Assembly (NCBI GenBank): GCA_025362975.1
Contig: JANYES010000003.1
Span: 148,638-212,637 of the forward strand
Length of the DNA stretch: 64,000 nucleotides
Direction: 5' to 3'
Source of the DNA: Alphaproteobacteria bacterium
Lineage (GTDB): Bacteria > Pseudomonadota > Alphaproteobacteria > Rickettsiales > SXRF01
The notes beneath the pieces were generated by a model. That model made no database searches and was not told the origin of the DNA. It was given only the letters and a program-made list of their open reading frames with translations. The translations under genes and the position numbers were made by a program. Each line of letters opens with the position of its first letter. Within the stretch, counting starts at the first letter, position 1. Of the stretch, positions 8,936 through 18,928 are shown one piece after another.

Positions 8936-9045
8936 AAATGTGTTCTACAAAAATGTCCGCTGGTTGACGTTGTAAGGCGGAATAATTATATAATAATATA
9001 TATTACGAAACATTTAACTGGTGCGCCGTTTAGGGGAGAATTTGC

Positions 9046-10812
9046 ATGGTCTGGGGTTTGAAACGCTTGGTTTTCCTTGGTTTGGCGGTGATGCCGGTTT
9101 CGGCGATGGCGGAGGGGATTGTCTGGCAGGACTGGTCGGATAAGGCATTTTCGCAGGCGAAAGCAGAGCACAAGCTGGTGTTGCTGGATGTGCGCTCGGC
9201 GTGGTGTCATTGGTGCCATGTGATGGATAATACGACGTATAAGGATAAGGCGATTGTGGCGGAGATTGCCAAGCACTATGTGGCGGTGAGTGTGGATCAG
9301 AATTCGCATCCGGATATTTCGCACCGGTATGAGAATTATGGGTGGCCTGCGACGATTATTTTTGCGGCAGACGGGACGGAGATTGTGAAACGACGTGGGT
9401 ATGTCGACCCGGATACGATGAAGGTGGTGTTGGCGGAAAGTTTTGCCGACCCGACGCCGAATCCGAATCAGACGGGCAATGGCGCGCGCGCTACCACCGA
9501 AGGTTTGACGAGCGAGCAGCATGATAAGATTTTATCCAGCATTTTGTGGTTTTACGATAAGGCGAATGCGGGGTGGGGCGATGGGCATAAATTCCTTGAG
9601 CCGAATATGATGGAGCTTGCGCTGACGAAGGCGTCTGCGGGAAACAATGTGTTGCAGTTTCAGGCGGAGAATACGTTGAAGGCGTCTTATGGGTTGATCG
9701 ATCCAGTGGCGGGTGGGGTGTATCAGTATTCCGACGCGGCGGATTGGAAATCGCCGCATTATGAGAAGATTATGGGGGCGCAGTCGGCATATGTGATGAG
9801 TTATGCGTATGCGTTTGGAGTGTTGAGGGATGCGCAGTATTCGCAGGCGATGGAGAAGGTGGTGACGTATCTCGATAGTACGATGATGTCGCCGGATGGG
9901 GCGTTTTTTACGAGTCAGGATGCGGATGTTTCGGAAGGCGTATTGGGTAAGGCGTATTATGCGGCGGATGTGGCGGTACGGAAAAAATTGGGCGCGCCGA
10001 AGGTGGATAAGAATGTGTATTCGAGCGTGAATGGGCAGATGATTTCTTCGCTGTCGGTGGCGTATACGATGACAGGGGATAAGGCGTTGCTGGCGCGTGC
10101 GTTGAAGGTGGCCAACTGGATTAAGATGCATCGGTCGGATGCGAATGGGGGGTATCGGCATGGGGAGAAAGATAAGGATGGGCCGTTCTTTGCGGATACG
10201 CTGGTGATGGCGCGCGCGATGATGGATTTGTATGGCGTGACGGGCGATCGGGCTTGGCTGGCGGAGGCGCAGAAGGGGGCGAAGTTTATGCTCGCGAATT
10301 TTGCGGATAAGAAAGAGGGTGGTTTTTTTACAGCGGTGGCGCATGAGGGGGCGGTGTTGAAGGCATATAAACAGCCGGATGAGAATTTGATGGCGGCGCG
10401 GTTCTTTAACCTGCTTTCGTATTATGAAACGGAGGCGGCTTATAGGAAGACGGCGCTGGAGGCATTCCAGATTGTTTCTGGGGCGGAACAGATTGAGAAG
10501 GCGCCGTTCAGCCCGGGGCTGTTGCTGGCGGATGCGGAAATTAAAAAAGCGCCGCTGCATATTACGGTGGTGGGCGGCAAAGAGGATGCGAAGGCGCAGG
10601 AGCTGTTTGCAGCGACGATTGGCATGGTGCCGCTGTATAAACAGACGGAATGGTACGATAAGAAAGAAGGCAAGCTGCCGGGCTCGGATATTGAGTATCC
10701 CGATTTGCCGGAAGCGGCGGTGTTCGTGTGTAGCAATAATACGTGTTCGCTGCCGATGCAGACGGTGAAGGCGTTGAAGAATAAGGTGGAAGAATTACGG
10801 GCGGAACAGTAG
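9046..10812 (+). CDS. Exported DUF255 / SSP411-like thioredoxin-fold protein
   Basis: A signal peptide (about residues 1-22) precedes a thioredoxin-like domain with a CHWC active site at residues 54-57 in the context AWCHWCHVM, then an (alpha/alpha)6-barrel region to the end. This matches the DUF255 family (YyaL, spermatogenesis-associated protein 20), which is usually 650-700 residues and cytosolic; this 588-residue version is shorter and exported. Family members are thought to have redox or sugar-epimerase-like roles, unproven. GGGGAG at 9031-9036 sits well for the ATG at 9046. The gene diverges from the HD-GYP gene. The last residues hold a Cys pair (CSNNTC). Confidence 0.85.
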   Translation: MVWGLKRLVFLGLAVMPVSAMAEGIVWQDWSDKAFSQAKAEHKLVLLDVRSAWCHWCHVMDNTTYKDKAIVAEIAKHYVAVSVDQNSHPDISHRYENYGWPATIIFAADGTEIVKRRGYVDPDTMKVVLAESFADPTPNPNQTGNGARATTEGLTSEQHDKILSSILWFYDKANAGWGDGHKFLEPNMMELALTKASAGNNVLQFQAENTLKASYGLIDPVAGGVYQYSDAADWKSPHYEKIMGAQSAYVMSYAYAFGVLRDAQYSQAMEKVVTYLDSTMMSPDGAFFTSQDADVSEGVLGKAYYAADVAVRKKLGAPKVDKNVYSSVNGQMISSLSVAYTMTGDKALLARALKVANWIKMHRSDANGGYRHGEKDKDGPFFADTLVMARAMMDLYGVTGDRAWLAEAQKGAKFMLANFADKKEGGFFTAVAHEGAVLKAYKQPDENLMAARFFNLLSYYETEAAYRKTALEAFQIVSGAEQIEKAPFSPGLLLADAEIKKAPLHITVVGGKEDAKAQELFAATIGMVPLYKQTEWYDKKEGKLPGSDIEYPDLPEAAVFVCSNNTCSLPMQTVKALKNKVEELRAEQ

Positions 10813-10879
10813 GTTGCGGGCAATACTATAAAATGTTAAGATTTTGACTGTAAAATATTCTGAAAGCCTAGGAACGCCC

Positions 10880-12511
10880 ATGCCAGATAAAACGAACCGG
10901 CACTTTCACTTTATCGTGCGCAGCTCGAAGGAGGAATATGATTATTCCCCGGGCTATGGGTATGTGCTCAATCATGTGGTGGAACAGCTTAATGAGGAAA
11001 AACCGAAGACGGCGCATGAGCTGCTGACTTCGGCGGTTTCGCTGATGTTTAATCCCGAAGGCAAAATTGAAGAGCCGATCTGGAAACTGACGTCGATGCC
11101 TAAACGCAATATGCAGAAATTGAAGGATGGCATTCCACCGGCGTATAAGGCGATTGCGGAGGATGCGGTGCCGCCGCGCGGGACCTATGGTCGGGGAGAG
11201 CAGTTTTTCGGGCCGGTGAATAGCCATGAATTCGGAATGCCGATGAGCAGCACGATCAATATTTCGAATGTGAAGGGCGAAAATTTCGGGATGTATACGC
11301 TGGATTTTCAGGCTCGGCAGCTGTGTGAGTTTTTGGAATCGGAAAAGCTGACGGATGCGCAAAGGCAGCAGGCGTGCGATGCGTTGAACAAGGTTTTAGG
11401 TAGGTATATGGGCGAGGCGATTACGCCTGCGATGCTGGTGAGTGCGCCGGGGGAAGTGGCGGCGGTGCGCGAGGCAGGACAGGCAGTTGAGATGATTAAG
11501 AAGGCGGTTAGCGCGAAATATGGCGATGACGATGACGATGACGGTTTTTCTACGTACCGTAAGAAGGCGGTGCCGTGGCAAGATAAATGGAAGGGGTTTT
11601 CCCGTGCGATGGCGCATGTGCCCGAAGATGTGGTGGCGGCGGATCATCCGCTTAGGGGTTATGAGTCGCCGCAAGTGGTGATGCATGGCGATGTGCTGTT
11701 TACGCCAATTGTATCGTTTGAAATCGGCGATAAGCCTTCAGCGTATCGCGGGTATCTGGATGCGCTTTGCAAGAATCAGGGGCTGGATGCGAATGCGCTG
11801 CCAGCGGAATTTAAAAAGCAATTTGAATATCCGGTTCCGGGCAGCGATGAAATGTTGAAGCTGATTACGGTGGGGACGCGGCAGGCGTTGAAAGACGAGC
11901 ACGGCGCGCGGTTCAATTCGGAATTTCCAGAGGTGCACCATCATGAAAAAGTGGCGCGGTTCGCGGGGGATTACTGGATTTTGACGAAGCCGGACGAGAT
12001 GATGGAAGAATCCGACGTGGGCAAGCGATTCGGGTTCGGGCCGGATTATCGGCGCAACATCGTATTCGTGCATGCGGATGCGGATGTTGAGTTTATGGGT
12101 AGGTTGGAAAAATGCATTGATCCGCTGCTGGCGAAGATCGATTCGAAAGACAAGACGCTGGAGCAGAAGGAAGACGCGATGGCGGAAACGTATTGGCTGG
12201 TGTCGCAGGCGACGCCGGTGTGGCGCGGCGGCTCGGCGTATGCACGCGTGTTGCTGGAGCATATGGCGGAGCGGATTCAGGAGCAGGGGATCGATTATAC
12301 GATTCCGTATACGAAACCGGATGTAGATTTGTGGGCGGAGGCGGTGACGTCTTCGCTGTCGCATTTCAAGGAGATGTTTGCATCGAAGGAATTATTCGAT
12401 GAAAAAGTGACGGATAAGCAGATGGAAGATTATGCGCGCGCGCGGATTAAGCCGGGGTTGCTGGCGTCGGCGGGAAGCTCGATTCCAAAGGGCGGGACGT
12501 TCCAGCTTTAG
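10880..12511 (+). CDS. Hypothetical protein of 543 residues
   Basis: I do not recognise this protein. ATG 10880 is preferred over 10844 because TAGGAA precedes it by five bases. It has no signal peptide and no membrane segment. Features seen are a run of Asp near residue 213, a His/Glu cluster EVHHHEKVAR near residue 362, and a block ETYWLVSQATPVWRGGSAYAR near residue 440 that looks like a conserved active or binding site. The length, polar composition and absence of a known fold would suit a secreted effector or large accessory protein, but this is only inference. It converges with the efflux operon, the two stops overlapping by four bases. Confidence 0.7.
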   Translation: MPDKTNRHFHFIVRSSKEEYDYSPGYGYVLNHVVEQLNEEKPKTAHELLTSAVSLMFNPEGKIEEPIWKLTSMPKRNMQKLKDGIPPAYKAIAEDAVPPRGTYGRGEQFFGPVNSHEFGMPMSSTINISNVKGENFGMYTLDFQARQLCEFLESEKLTDAQRQQACDALNKVLGRYMGEAITPAMLVSAPGEVAAVREAGQAVEMIKKAVSAKYGDDDDDDGFSTYRKKAVPWQDKWKGFSRAMAHVPEDVVAADHPLRGYESPQVVMHGDVLFTPIVSFEIGDKPSAYRGYLDALCKNQGLDANALPAEFKKQFEYPVPGSDEMLKLITVGTRQALKDEHGARFNSEFPEVHHHEKVARFAGDYWILTKPDEMMEESDVGKRFGFGPDYRRNIVFVHADADVEFMGRLEKCIDPLLAKIDSKDKTLEQKEDAMAETYWLVSQATPVWRGGSAYARVLLEHMAERIQEQGIDYTIPYTKPDVDLWAEAVTSSLSHFKEMFASKELFDEKVTDKQMEDYARARIKPGLLASAGSSIPKGGTFQL

Positions 12512-14169
12512 TCGGTTAGCGGGCCGGGTTTTATTGGTTCGATCAGCGGGGTGATTTCAGTTTTTGTTGGGTCGGCGGGCTGTGGGATTGTATCCTTGAC
12601 CGGTTCTTCTGGTTTGGTGGGTTCGGCCGGAGCTGCGTCTTTGGCTGGCTCGGCGGCGTTTGGCGTGTCCCAGCTACCGCCTAATGAGCGGATGAGGGTT
12701 ACGGTGGTGATGAAGCGCTGGCCGCGGACTTGCACGGCGGCGCGTCCCGTGGCAAGGGCGTCGCGTTCGGCGTCTACGACTTGGAAGAAGTCGACGTCGC
12801 CAGCGTTGTAGCGTTCGCGGATGACTTCCATTGTGCGCGAGGAGGCTGAGGCGGCGGCGTTTTGCTGGATGGATTGTTCGCTCAGGTAGTGCTGGCTGGT
12901 CAGACTGTCTTCGACGTCGCGGAAGGCGACGAGGACTTGCTGGCGGTAGTTGGCGACGGATTCGTCGTAGGAGGCGTGGGCGACGTCGAGGCGGGCGAGA
13001 TTGCGGCCACTGTCGAAGATGGGCATGGTGATGGCGTTGCCTGCGGCTTGGCCGAGCGACCATGCGCGGCTGTTCCACAGGAAGAGGCTGGATAGGCCGG
13101 TGGATTCATAGCCGCCGCTTGCGGTAAGCGCGATGCTTGGGAAGAAGGCGGTGCGGGCGACGCCGATGCGTTTGTTGGCGGCGGCCATTGCGTATTCGGC
13201 GCCGGAGATATCGGGGCGGCGCTCAAGAAGTGTGGACGGTAGGCCAGCGGGAATGGCGGGCGGCACGCCGACGAGCGGGGCTTCGGCGAAGGTGAAATCG
13301 GCGGGGGCGTGGCCGAGGAGGACGGCGAGGGCGTGTTCGTTGATGCTGCGCTGGCGGTCGAGGATGAGAAGCTCGGCTTTGGCACCAGCTAGTTCGCTCA
13401 TAGTGCGGGTGAGATCGGGTTCACCGACGTCGCCTACATCGAAGCGGCGCTGCATGATGCGCTGGGCTTCTTCGCGGATTTTGACGGTGTCACGGACGAG
13501 CTGGCGTTCGGAGTCTAGTTCGCGAAGCGAGAAGTAGTTCTGGGCTACGTCGGCTTGGGCGGCGAGCAGGGCGGTGTGGTAGGCGGCTTCCTGTGCGTCG
13601 GCATCCAGGGAAAGGGCGTTGTAGTTGTCGCGGACCTGACCGAAGAGGTCTAGCTCGTAAGAGAGCGTGCCTTGGGCTTGGTAAAGGGTGTAGGGTTTGA
13701 GCTTGCGGGCGGGCTGGCCGAAGGCGGCGAGCGAGGCGCTGGAAAGTTGCGAGCGCTGGGCGTTACCGCCAATGGAGAAGTCCGGCAGGATGCTGATGGA
13801 ACTGGCGTCGGCGGTGGAGCGCGATTCCAGAACGCGGGCGGAAGCGGCTTTGAGGGATTGGTTGGCTTCGGCGGCTTGTTTTTCCAGACCGTTTAGCTTT
13901 TCGTCGCCGAAGACGAGCCACCATTGGCCGCGGTCGTCCTTGCCTAGGGATTCGGCGGGTTTCCAGTTAGCTTTTTCTTTGCTCGTGTCGGTGTCGGCGG
14001 CTTCGGCGGGCTGCTCTTTGAATTTCTGGCTGGTGAGGCCGAGGTCGGGGAGTTTGAAGTCGGGGGAAAGGGAGCATGATGATAACAAGACCGTCATGCC
14101 CGCGAAGGCGGGTATCCAATACAGAGCGCGACTGCGCGGGAATGGCAGGGTGTTTGCAAATTTATTCAT
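12508..14169 (-). CDS. RND efflux outer-membrane lipoprotein, NodT/OprM family
   Basis: A TolC-like outer-membrane factor with two OEP repeats, about residues 60-260 and 270-470. The lipobox LSSC (near residue 32) predicts a lipoprotein. The signal peptide is odd: its hydrophobic core (YWIPAFAGMTVLL) is encoded by a palindromic repeat at 14091-14120. The last 60 residues are Pro/Glu/Lys rich and low complexity, beyond the usual end of the family. The start overlaps the stop of the pump gene by eight bases, so the protein is the last product of the MFP-pump-OMF operon and forms its exit duct. Confidence 0.93.
   Translation of the reverse strand: MNKFANTLPFPRSRALYWIPAFAGMTVLLSSCSLSPDFKLPDLGLTSQKFKEQPAEAADTDTSKEKANWKPAESLGKDDRGQWWLVFGDEKLNGLEKQAAEANQSLKAASARVLESRSTADASSISILPDFSIGGNAQRSQLSSASLAAFGQPARKLKPYTLYQAQGTLSYELDLFGQVRDNYNALSLDADAQEAAYHTALLAAQADVAQNYFSLRELDSERQLVRDTVKIREEAQRIMQRRFDVGDVGEPDLTRTMSELAGAKAELLILDRQRSINEHALAVLLGHAPADFTFAEAPLVGVPPAIPAGLPSTLLERRPDISGAEYAMAAANKRIGVARTAFFPSIALTASGGYESTGLSSLFLWNSRAWSLGQAAGNAITMPIFDSGRNLARLDVAHASYDESVANYRQQVLVAFRDVEDSLTSQHYLSEQSIQQNAAASASSRTMEVIRERYNAGDVDFFQVVDAERDALATGRAAVQVRGQRFITTVTLIRSLGGSWDTPNAAEPAKDAAPAEPTKPEEPVKDTIPQPADPTKTEITPLIEPIKPGPLTD
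14091..14120. repeat. REP-like palindromic repeat inside the OMF signal peptide
   Basis: The unit CGTCATGCC CGCGAAGGC GGGTATCCAAT forms a short hairpin with a GAAG loop. The same unit occurs at 53032-53060 with compensatory stem changes (A-T replaced by C-G). Read on the minus strand it encodes WIPAFAGMT, a peptide typical of such repeats caught in frame. Confidence 0.75.
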
Positions 14170-17100
14170 GGTGGGTTTCCGCGTGGTGCTCGGACAGGGC
14201 GTGGCTGGAGTGCGAGACGAGTTTTTTGCCGACGAGATTGCGTAAAGTGACGTAGAAGACCGGGGTTAGGAACAGGCCGAAGGCGGTGACGCCTAACATG
14301 CCCGCGAATACGGCGACGCCCATTGAGTGGCGCATTTCGGCACCGGCGCCGGTGGACATGACGAGAGGCACGACGCCCATGATGAAGGCGAAGGAGGTCA
14401 TGAGAATCGGGCGAAGGCGAAGGCGGGTGGCTTCGACGGCGGCATGCAGCGGGGACGCGCCGCCGATTTCTAGTTCGCGGGCGAATTCGACGATCAGGAT
14501 GGCGTTTTTGCAGGCTAGGCCGACGAGTACGATGAGGCCGATCTGGGTGAAGATGTTGTTGTTCATGGGATCGTTGGGGATGCCGGTGAGGCTGGACCAC
14601 TGGACGTCGTAGAAATGGGTGAGGCCGACGCCGATCATGGCGCAGAGCATACACATTGGGACGATGAGGATGACCGAGAACGGAAGGCTCAGGCTTTCAT
14701 ATTGCGCGGCGAGCACCAAGAAGACGAGGAGCACGCAGAGCGGGAAGACGTACATGGTGGAATCACCGGTGAGGATTTGCTGGTAGGTGAGTTCGGTCCA
14801 TTCAAAGGACATGCCTTTGGGGGCGGTGTCGTGGATGATTTTTTCGATAGCTGCCTGGGCCTGACCGGAGGAATAGCCGGGGCCGGGGCCGGAGTTGATT
14901 TCGGCGGTGCGGTAGGCGTTGTAGCGCATGGCGCGTTCGGGGCCGTAGCTTTGGGAGACAGTAAGCACGCTGCCGAGGGGCACCATGTCACCGTTGAAAT
15001 TGCGGACTTTGAGCTTGGCGATGTCTTCGGCGTGGGCGCGGAACGGGGCGTCGGCTTGGGCGATGACTTGGAAGGTGCGGCCGAATTTGTTGAAATCGTT
15101 AATGTAGAGCGAGCCGAGATAGATCTGCATCGTGTCGAAGACGCTGGTGATTGAGATGCCGAGCTGCTTGGCGCGGGTGCGGTTTAAGTCAGCGTAGAGC
15201 TGGGGGATGTTGATCTGGTAGAAGGAGAAGGTCTGGTGCGGGTCGAAGACGGGGCTGGTGTAGAGCTGGCCCAGGATTTTCTGGATGGCGCCGTAGAGGG
15301 CTTCGTCGCCGAGATCGCCGCGATCTTCAATTTGCAGCTTGAAACCGCCGACGGTACCGAGGCCCATGACGGCGGGCGGTGGGACGGCGAAGATGCGGGC
15401 TTCCTTGATTGCGAAAAATTTGCCGTTAATGGCTTTGGCGATATTGAGGCCGGAAAGCTTCGCGGATTTGCGCTCTTCGAAGGGTTTGAGCGTGCAGAAG
15501 ACGATGCCGGCGTTGGAGCTGTTGGAGAAGCCCTGAACGGAAAGGCCGGGGAAAGCTACGGCGGATTCGACGCCGTCTTCTTTCAAGATGATGTCGGACA
15601 TCTGGCGGATGACGGTTTCGGTGCGCTCGAGGGAGGCGCCGTCGGGGAGCTGGGCGATGGCGATCAAGTATTGTTTGTCCTGCGTCGGGATGAAGCCGGT
15701 GGGGACGATTTTGAACATGGCGAAGGTCAGGATGACGAGGAAGGCGTAGATGACGAGGGCCTGTTTTTTATGGGCCAGAACCCCTGTGAGGCGCTTCTGG
15801 TAGCTCGCGCCCAGTCGGGTGAAGAAGTTGTTGAAACGGTCGAAGCCGTGAATGCTGGTGTCGCGCATTTTAAGGACGATCATAAGTAAAATGATGGCGG
15901 GCCCGACAAAGGACGGCACGGGGATGAAATGATCGACGATCATGATGGCGATCAGCACGATGATAATGGGGAATTTCAGGCTGTAAAGCACGCCGAAGAA
16001 ACGATCCATCCAGCCGGTGAGGCGGTCGGTCTGGTGGTCGTGGCCTTTGAGTAGAAGCGCGGCGAGCGCGGGGCTTAAGGTCAGCGAGTTGAAGGCGGAG
16101 ATGACGGTTGAAATCGCGATGGTGAGTGCAAACTGGCGGTAGAACTGGCCGGTGAGGCCGCTGATGAAGGCGACGGGGACGAAGACCGCGATCAGGGTGA
16201 GGGCGATGGCGATGATGGGGCCGCTTACTTCGCGCATGGCTTGGTAGGTGGCTTCGACGGGGGTTAGGCCGGATTCGATGTTACGCTCGACGTTTTCAAC
16301 CACTACGATGGCGTCATCGACAACGATGCCGATGGCGAGGACAAGGCCGAAAAGTGAGAGCGCGTTGATAGAGAAGCCGAGGATTAAAAGCACACCGAAG
16401 GTGCCAACGACGGAAACAGGTACGGCGAGCAGCGGGATGATGGAGGCGCGCCATGTCTGTAAGAATAAGATGACGACCATGACCACGAGCGCGATGGCTT
16501 CAAGCAGCGTGTGCATAACGGCTTCGATGGATTGGCGGACGAAGACGGTGGGGTCATAGACGATGTCGTAATCGACACCTTCGGGAAACTCTTTTTTTAA
16601 GCCTTCCATCGTTTCGCGGACGCGGTTGGAGATGTCGATGGCGTTGGAGCCGGGGGCCTGGAAGATGGGGATGGCCACGGCGGGTTTATTATTCAGCAGC
16701 GAGCGCAGGGAATATTCGGATGCGCCTAGCTCGATGCGCGCCACGTCTTTCAGGCGCGTGACGGAGCCGTCCTTGTCGGTTTTGATGATGACTTCGCCGA
16801 ATTCTTCTTCGGATTGCAGGCGGCCGAAGGCGTTCACGTTAAACTGCATTTCGGTGCCTTTGACGGAAGGCGACGCGCCGATGACACCGGCGGCGACCTG
16901 CGTGTTTTGTTCGCGCACGGCGTTAACGACGTCGGAAGCCGAGAGGCCGCGGGCGGCGACTTTTTCGGGGTCAAGCCAGAGGCGCATGGCGTAATCGCCG
17001 GAGCCGAACAGCGCCACCTGGCCTACGCCTTGGACGCGGGCGAGGCGGTCTTTGACATTGAGGGTGGCGTAGTTGCGCAAGTAGAGCATGTCGTAGCGCT

Positions 17101-17545
17101 CGTTGGGCGAGAGCAGATGGACCACCATCGTGAGGTCTGGCGAGGATTTGAGGGTGGTCACGCCGAACTGGCGGACGATATCAGGAAGGCGCGGCAGGGC
17201 TTGGTTGACGCGGTTCTGGACGAGTTGCTGGGCTTGGTCGGGGTTGGTGCCGATTTTGAAGGTGACGGTGAGCGACATTTTGCCGTCGGTTGTGCCTTGC
17301 GAGGACATGTAGAGCATGTTTTCGACGCCGTTGATTTGCTCTTCAAGCGGGGCGGCGACGGTTTCGGCAATCACCTTCGGGTTCGCGCCCGGGTATTGGG
17401 CCTGAACGACAACGGAAGGCGGCACGACGTCGGGATATTCCGAGATCGGCAGTTTCCAGATGGCGATGAAACCGCCTAAGAAGATAAGTAAGGACAATAC
17501 CGCCGCGAAGATGGGACGGTCGATGAAGAAACGTGAAATGTTCAT
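14162..17545 (-). CDS. RND efflux pump permease, HAE1 (AcrB-like) family
   Basis: This inner-membrane proton-driven drug exporter has the proton-relay residues: the Asp pair in TM4 (GIVVDDAIVVVENVER, near residue 410), the TM10 Lys (LACKNAILIVEFA) and the TM11 Arg (LRPILMTSFAF). It has 1127 residues against about 1050 for the family. The excess is mainly a hydrophobic insertion after TM6 (about residues 505-575), flanked by similar WMDRFF and FDRFNNFF sequences. It overlaps the MFP gene by four bases (ATGA) and the OMF gene by eight, so all three are one operon. The substrate cannot be told. Confidence 0.95.
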   Translation of the reverse strand: MNISRFFIDRPIFAAVLSLLIFLGGFIAIWKLPISEYPDVVPPSVVVQAQYPGANPKVIAETVAAPLEEQINGVENMLYMSSQGTTDGKMSLTVTFKIGTNPDQAQQLVQNRVNQALPRLPDIVRQFGVTTLKSSPDLTMVVHLLSPNERYDMLYLRNYATLNVKDRLARVQGVGQVALFGSGDYAMRLWLDPEKVAARGLSASDVVNAVREQNTQVAAGVIGASPSVKGTEMQFNVNAFGRLQSEEEFGEVIIKTDKDGSVTRLKDVARIELGASEYSLRSLLNNKPAVAIPIFQAPGSNAIDISNRVRETMEGLKKEFPEGVDYDIVYDPTVFVRQSIEAVMHTLLEAIALVVMVVILFLQTWRASIIPLLAVPVSVVGTFGVLLILGFSINALSLFGLVLAIGIVVDDAIVVVENVERNIESGLTPVEATYQAMREVSGPIIAIALTLIAVFVPVAFISGLTGQFYRQFALTIAISTVISAFNSLTLSPALAALLLKGHDHQTDRLTGWMDRFFGVLYSLKFPIIIVLIAIMIVDHFIPVPSFVGPAIILLMIVLKMRDTSIHGFDRFNNFFTRLGASYQKRLTGVLAHKKQALVIYAFLVILTFAMFKIVPTGFIPTQDKQYLIAIAQLPDGASLERTETVIRQMSDIILKEDGVESAVAFPGLSVQGFSNSSNAGIVFCTLKPFEERKSAKLSGLNIAKAINGKFFAIKEARIFAVPPPAVMGLGTVGGFKLQIEDRGDLGDEALYGAIQKILGQLYTSPVFDPHQTFSFYQINIPQLYADLNRTRAKQLGISITSVFDTMQIYLGSLYINDFNKFGRTFQVIAQADAPFRAHAEDIAKLKVRNFNGDMVPLGSVLTVSQSYGPERAMRYNAYRTAEINSGPGPGYSSGQAQAAIEKIIHDTAPKGMSFEWTELTYQQILTGDSTMYVFPLCVLLVFLVLAAQYESLSLPFSVILIVPMCMLCAMIGVGLTHFYDVQWSSLTGIPNDPMNNNIFTQIGLIVLVGLACKNAILIVEFARELEIGGASPLHAAVEATRLRLRPILMTSFAFIMGVVPLVMSTGAGAEMRHSMGVAVFAGMLGVTAFGLFLTPVFYVTLRNLVGKKLVSHSSHALSEHHAETHHE

Positions 17546-18744
17546 GAAGCGTCCTTGGCCTTATCCGCTTGGGCTGCTTTGACAGGTTCTTTGGCGTCCA
17601 TCGGCACGACTTCGGGGGTGACGGGGGTGCCCGGCTGCATGATGCGCTGGATGCCATTGACGACGATCTGGTCGCCGGCTTTTAGGCCGGAGGTGACGAT
17701 GCGCAGGCCGTCATCCGTCGGCTGGCCGAGGGTGATTTCGCGGTAGTTGGCTTTGTTGCCTTCGCCGATCACATAAACGAATTTTTTGTTCTGGTCGGTG
17801 CCCACCGCGCGGTCGGTGATCAACAGCGAATCGGCTCCTGCGGCGCTGCCTAGTTTGACTCGCGCGAACAGGCCCGGGACAAGCTGGCCGTCGGTATTGT
17901 CGAACACGGCGCGCACGCGGATGGTGCCGGAATTGTTATTGAGGCGGTTGTCGAAGGATTCGATATGGCCTTGGTGCTTGGGTTCGGTTTCGCCGTTGAG
18001 GGCCATCATCACCGGGATGGAGGAGACTTTGTCTATGCCGGTAACGCCAGCCTGCGCATATTGCAGGAAGTTGGTTTCGTCGATTTCGAAATCGGCGTAA
18101 ATCGGCGTGCTGGCGATGACGGTGGTGAGGATGGGTGCGTTGGCACCGGTTTCGACAAGGTTGCCGGTGGTGATTTCGGCGCGGCTGACGCGACCTGCGA
18201 TCGGGGCTTTGACGTTGGCGTAATCAAGGTTGAGGCGGGCGACTTCGAGGGCGGCTTTGGCGGATTTTACGTTCGCTTCGGCGACGTTGTAATCGTTGCG
18301 GTGCTGGTCGTAATCGTGCTGAGGGATGGCTTTTTCTTTGATAAGTTTTTCCGAGCGGCCGATTTCGGCGCGGCCCAATACGAGCTGCGCTGCGGCGGAG
18401 GCCAGGAGGCCTTCGGTGCGGGTGACTTCAGCGGCGAAAGGGCGCGGGTCGATGGTGAAAAGCACGTCGCCAGCTTTGACCATTGCGCCGTCTTCAAAAT
18501 GCACTTTGTCGATGATGCCGGAAACGCGCGGGCGTACGTCGACCTGATTGACGGCGACGAGGCGGCCGGAATAGCCGCGCCATTCGCGCACTTTTCGGTC
18601 GACGACCGTGGCTACGCTCACTGGTGGCGCGCCGCCGCCAGCCCAACCGCCGCCATGCGGCATAAAGCTGGTATATGCGTAGTATCCGCCACCGAGGACG
18701 ACAGCCGCAAGAAGGATTTTTTTGATTGTTGTAGAGCGCGGCAT
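17542..18744 (-). CDS. RND efflux membrane-fusion protein (AcrA/MexA-like)
   Basis: The 400-residue periplasmic adaptor begins with an uncleaved-looking N-terminal anchor (about residues 8-28). It then shows the biotinyl-lipoyl half motif (RPRVSGIIDKVHFEDGAMVKAGDVLF), an alpha-hairpin, the second lipoyl half (NLDYANVKAPIAGRVS), a beta-barrel and the membrane-proximal domain (GLKAGDQIVVNGIQ). A GGG-rich stretch follows the anchor. It is the first gene of the efflux operon; the 184-base gap to the divergent YceI gene must hold the promoter. No regulator gene is next to it. Confidence 0.93.
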   Translation of the reverse strand: MPRSTTIKKILLAAVVLGGGYYAYTSFMPHGGGWAGGGAPPVSVATVVDRKVREWRGYSGRLVAVNQVDVRPRVSGIIDKVHFEDGAMVKAGDVLFTIDPRPFAAEVTRTEGLLASAAAQLVLGRAEIGRSEKLIKEKAIPQHDYDQHRNDYNVAEANVKSAKAALEVARLNLDYANVKAPIAGRVSRAEITTGNLVETGANAPILTTVIASTPIYADFEIDETNFLQYAQAGVTGIDKVSSIPVMMALNGETEPKHQGHIESFDNRLNNNSGTIRVRAVFDNTDGQLVPGLFARVKLGSAAGADSLLITDRAVGTDQNKKFVYVIGEGNKANYREITLGQPTDDGLRIVTSGLKAGDQIVVNGIQRIMQPGTPVTPEVVPMDAKEPVKAAQADKAKDAS

Positions 18745-18928
18745 TCGTGTCTGTCTCCTAGTAGAATTTCCTTGCGAAAATGACCTTGCGCAGGGAGGAT
18801 GTTATAGCCGACCCAGAAAATTTGTCTCTAGCAAAATCACGCGAGGGAGGGCGATTTTGATATGTACAAGTGCCTGCACCGGTTTATAGTGGGCGTCTGT
18901 ACCGCAACCTCAATACGGAGTCCAGATA

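Noticed and set aside
9532..10560. A 342-codon minus-strand open frame inside the DUF255 gene
   Set aside because: The Ile/Arg/His-rich product is typical of antisense shadow translation; the plus-strand frame has the CHWC motif.
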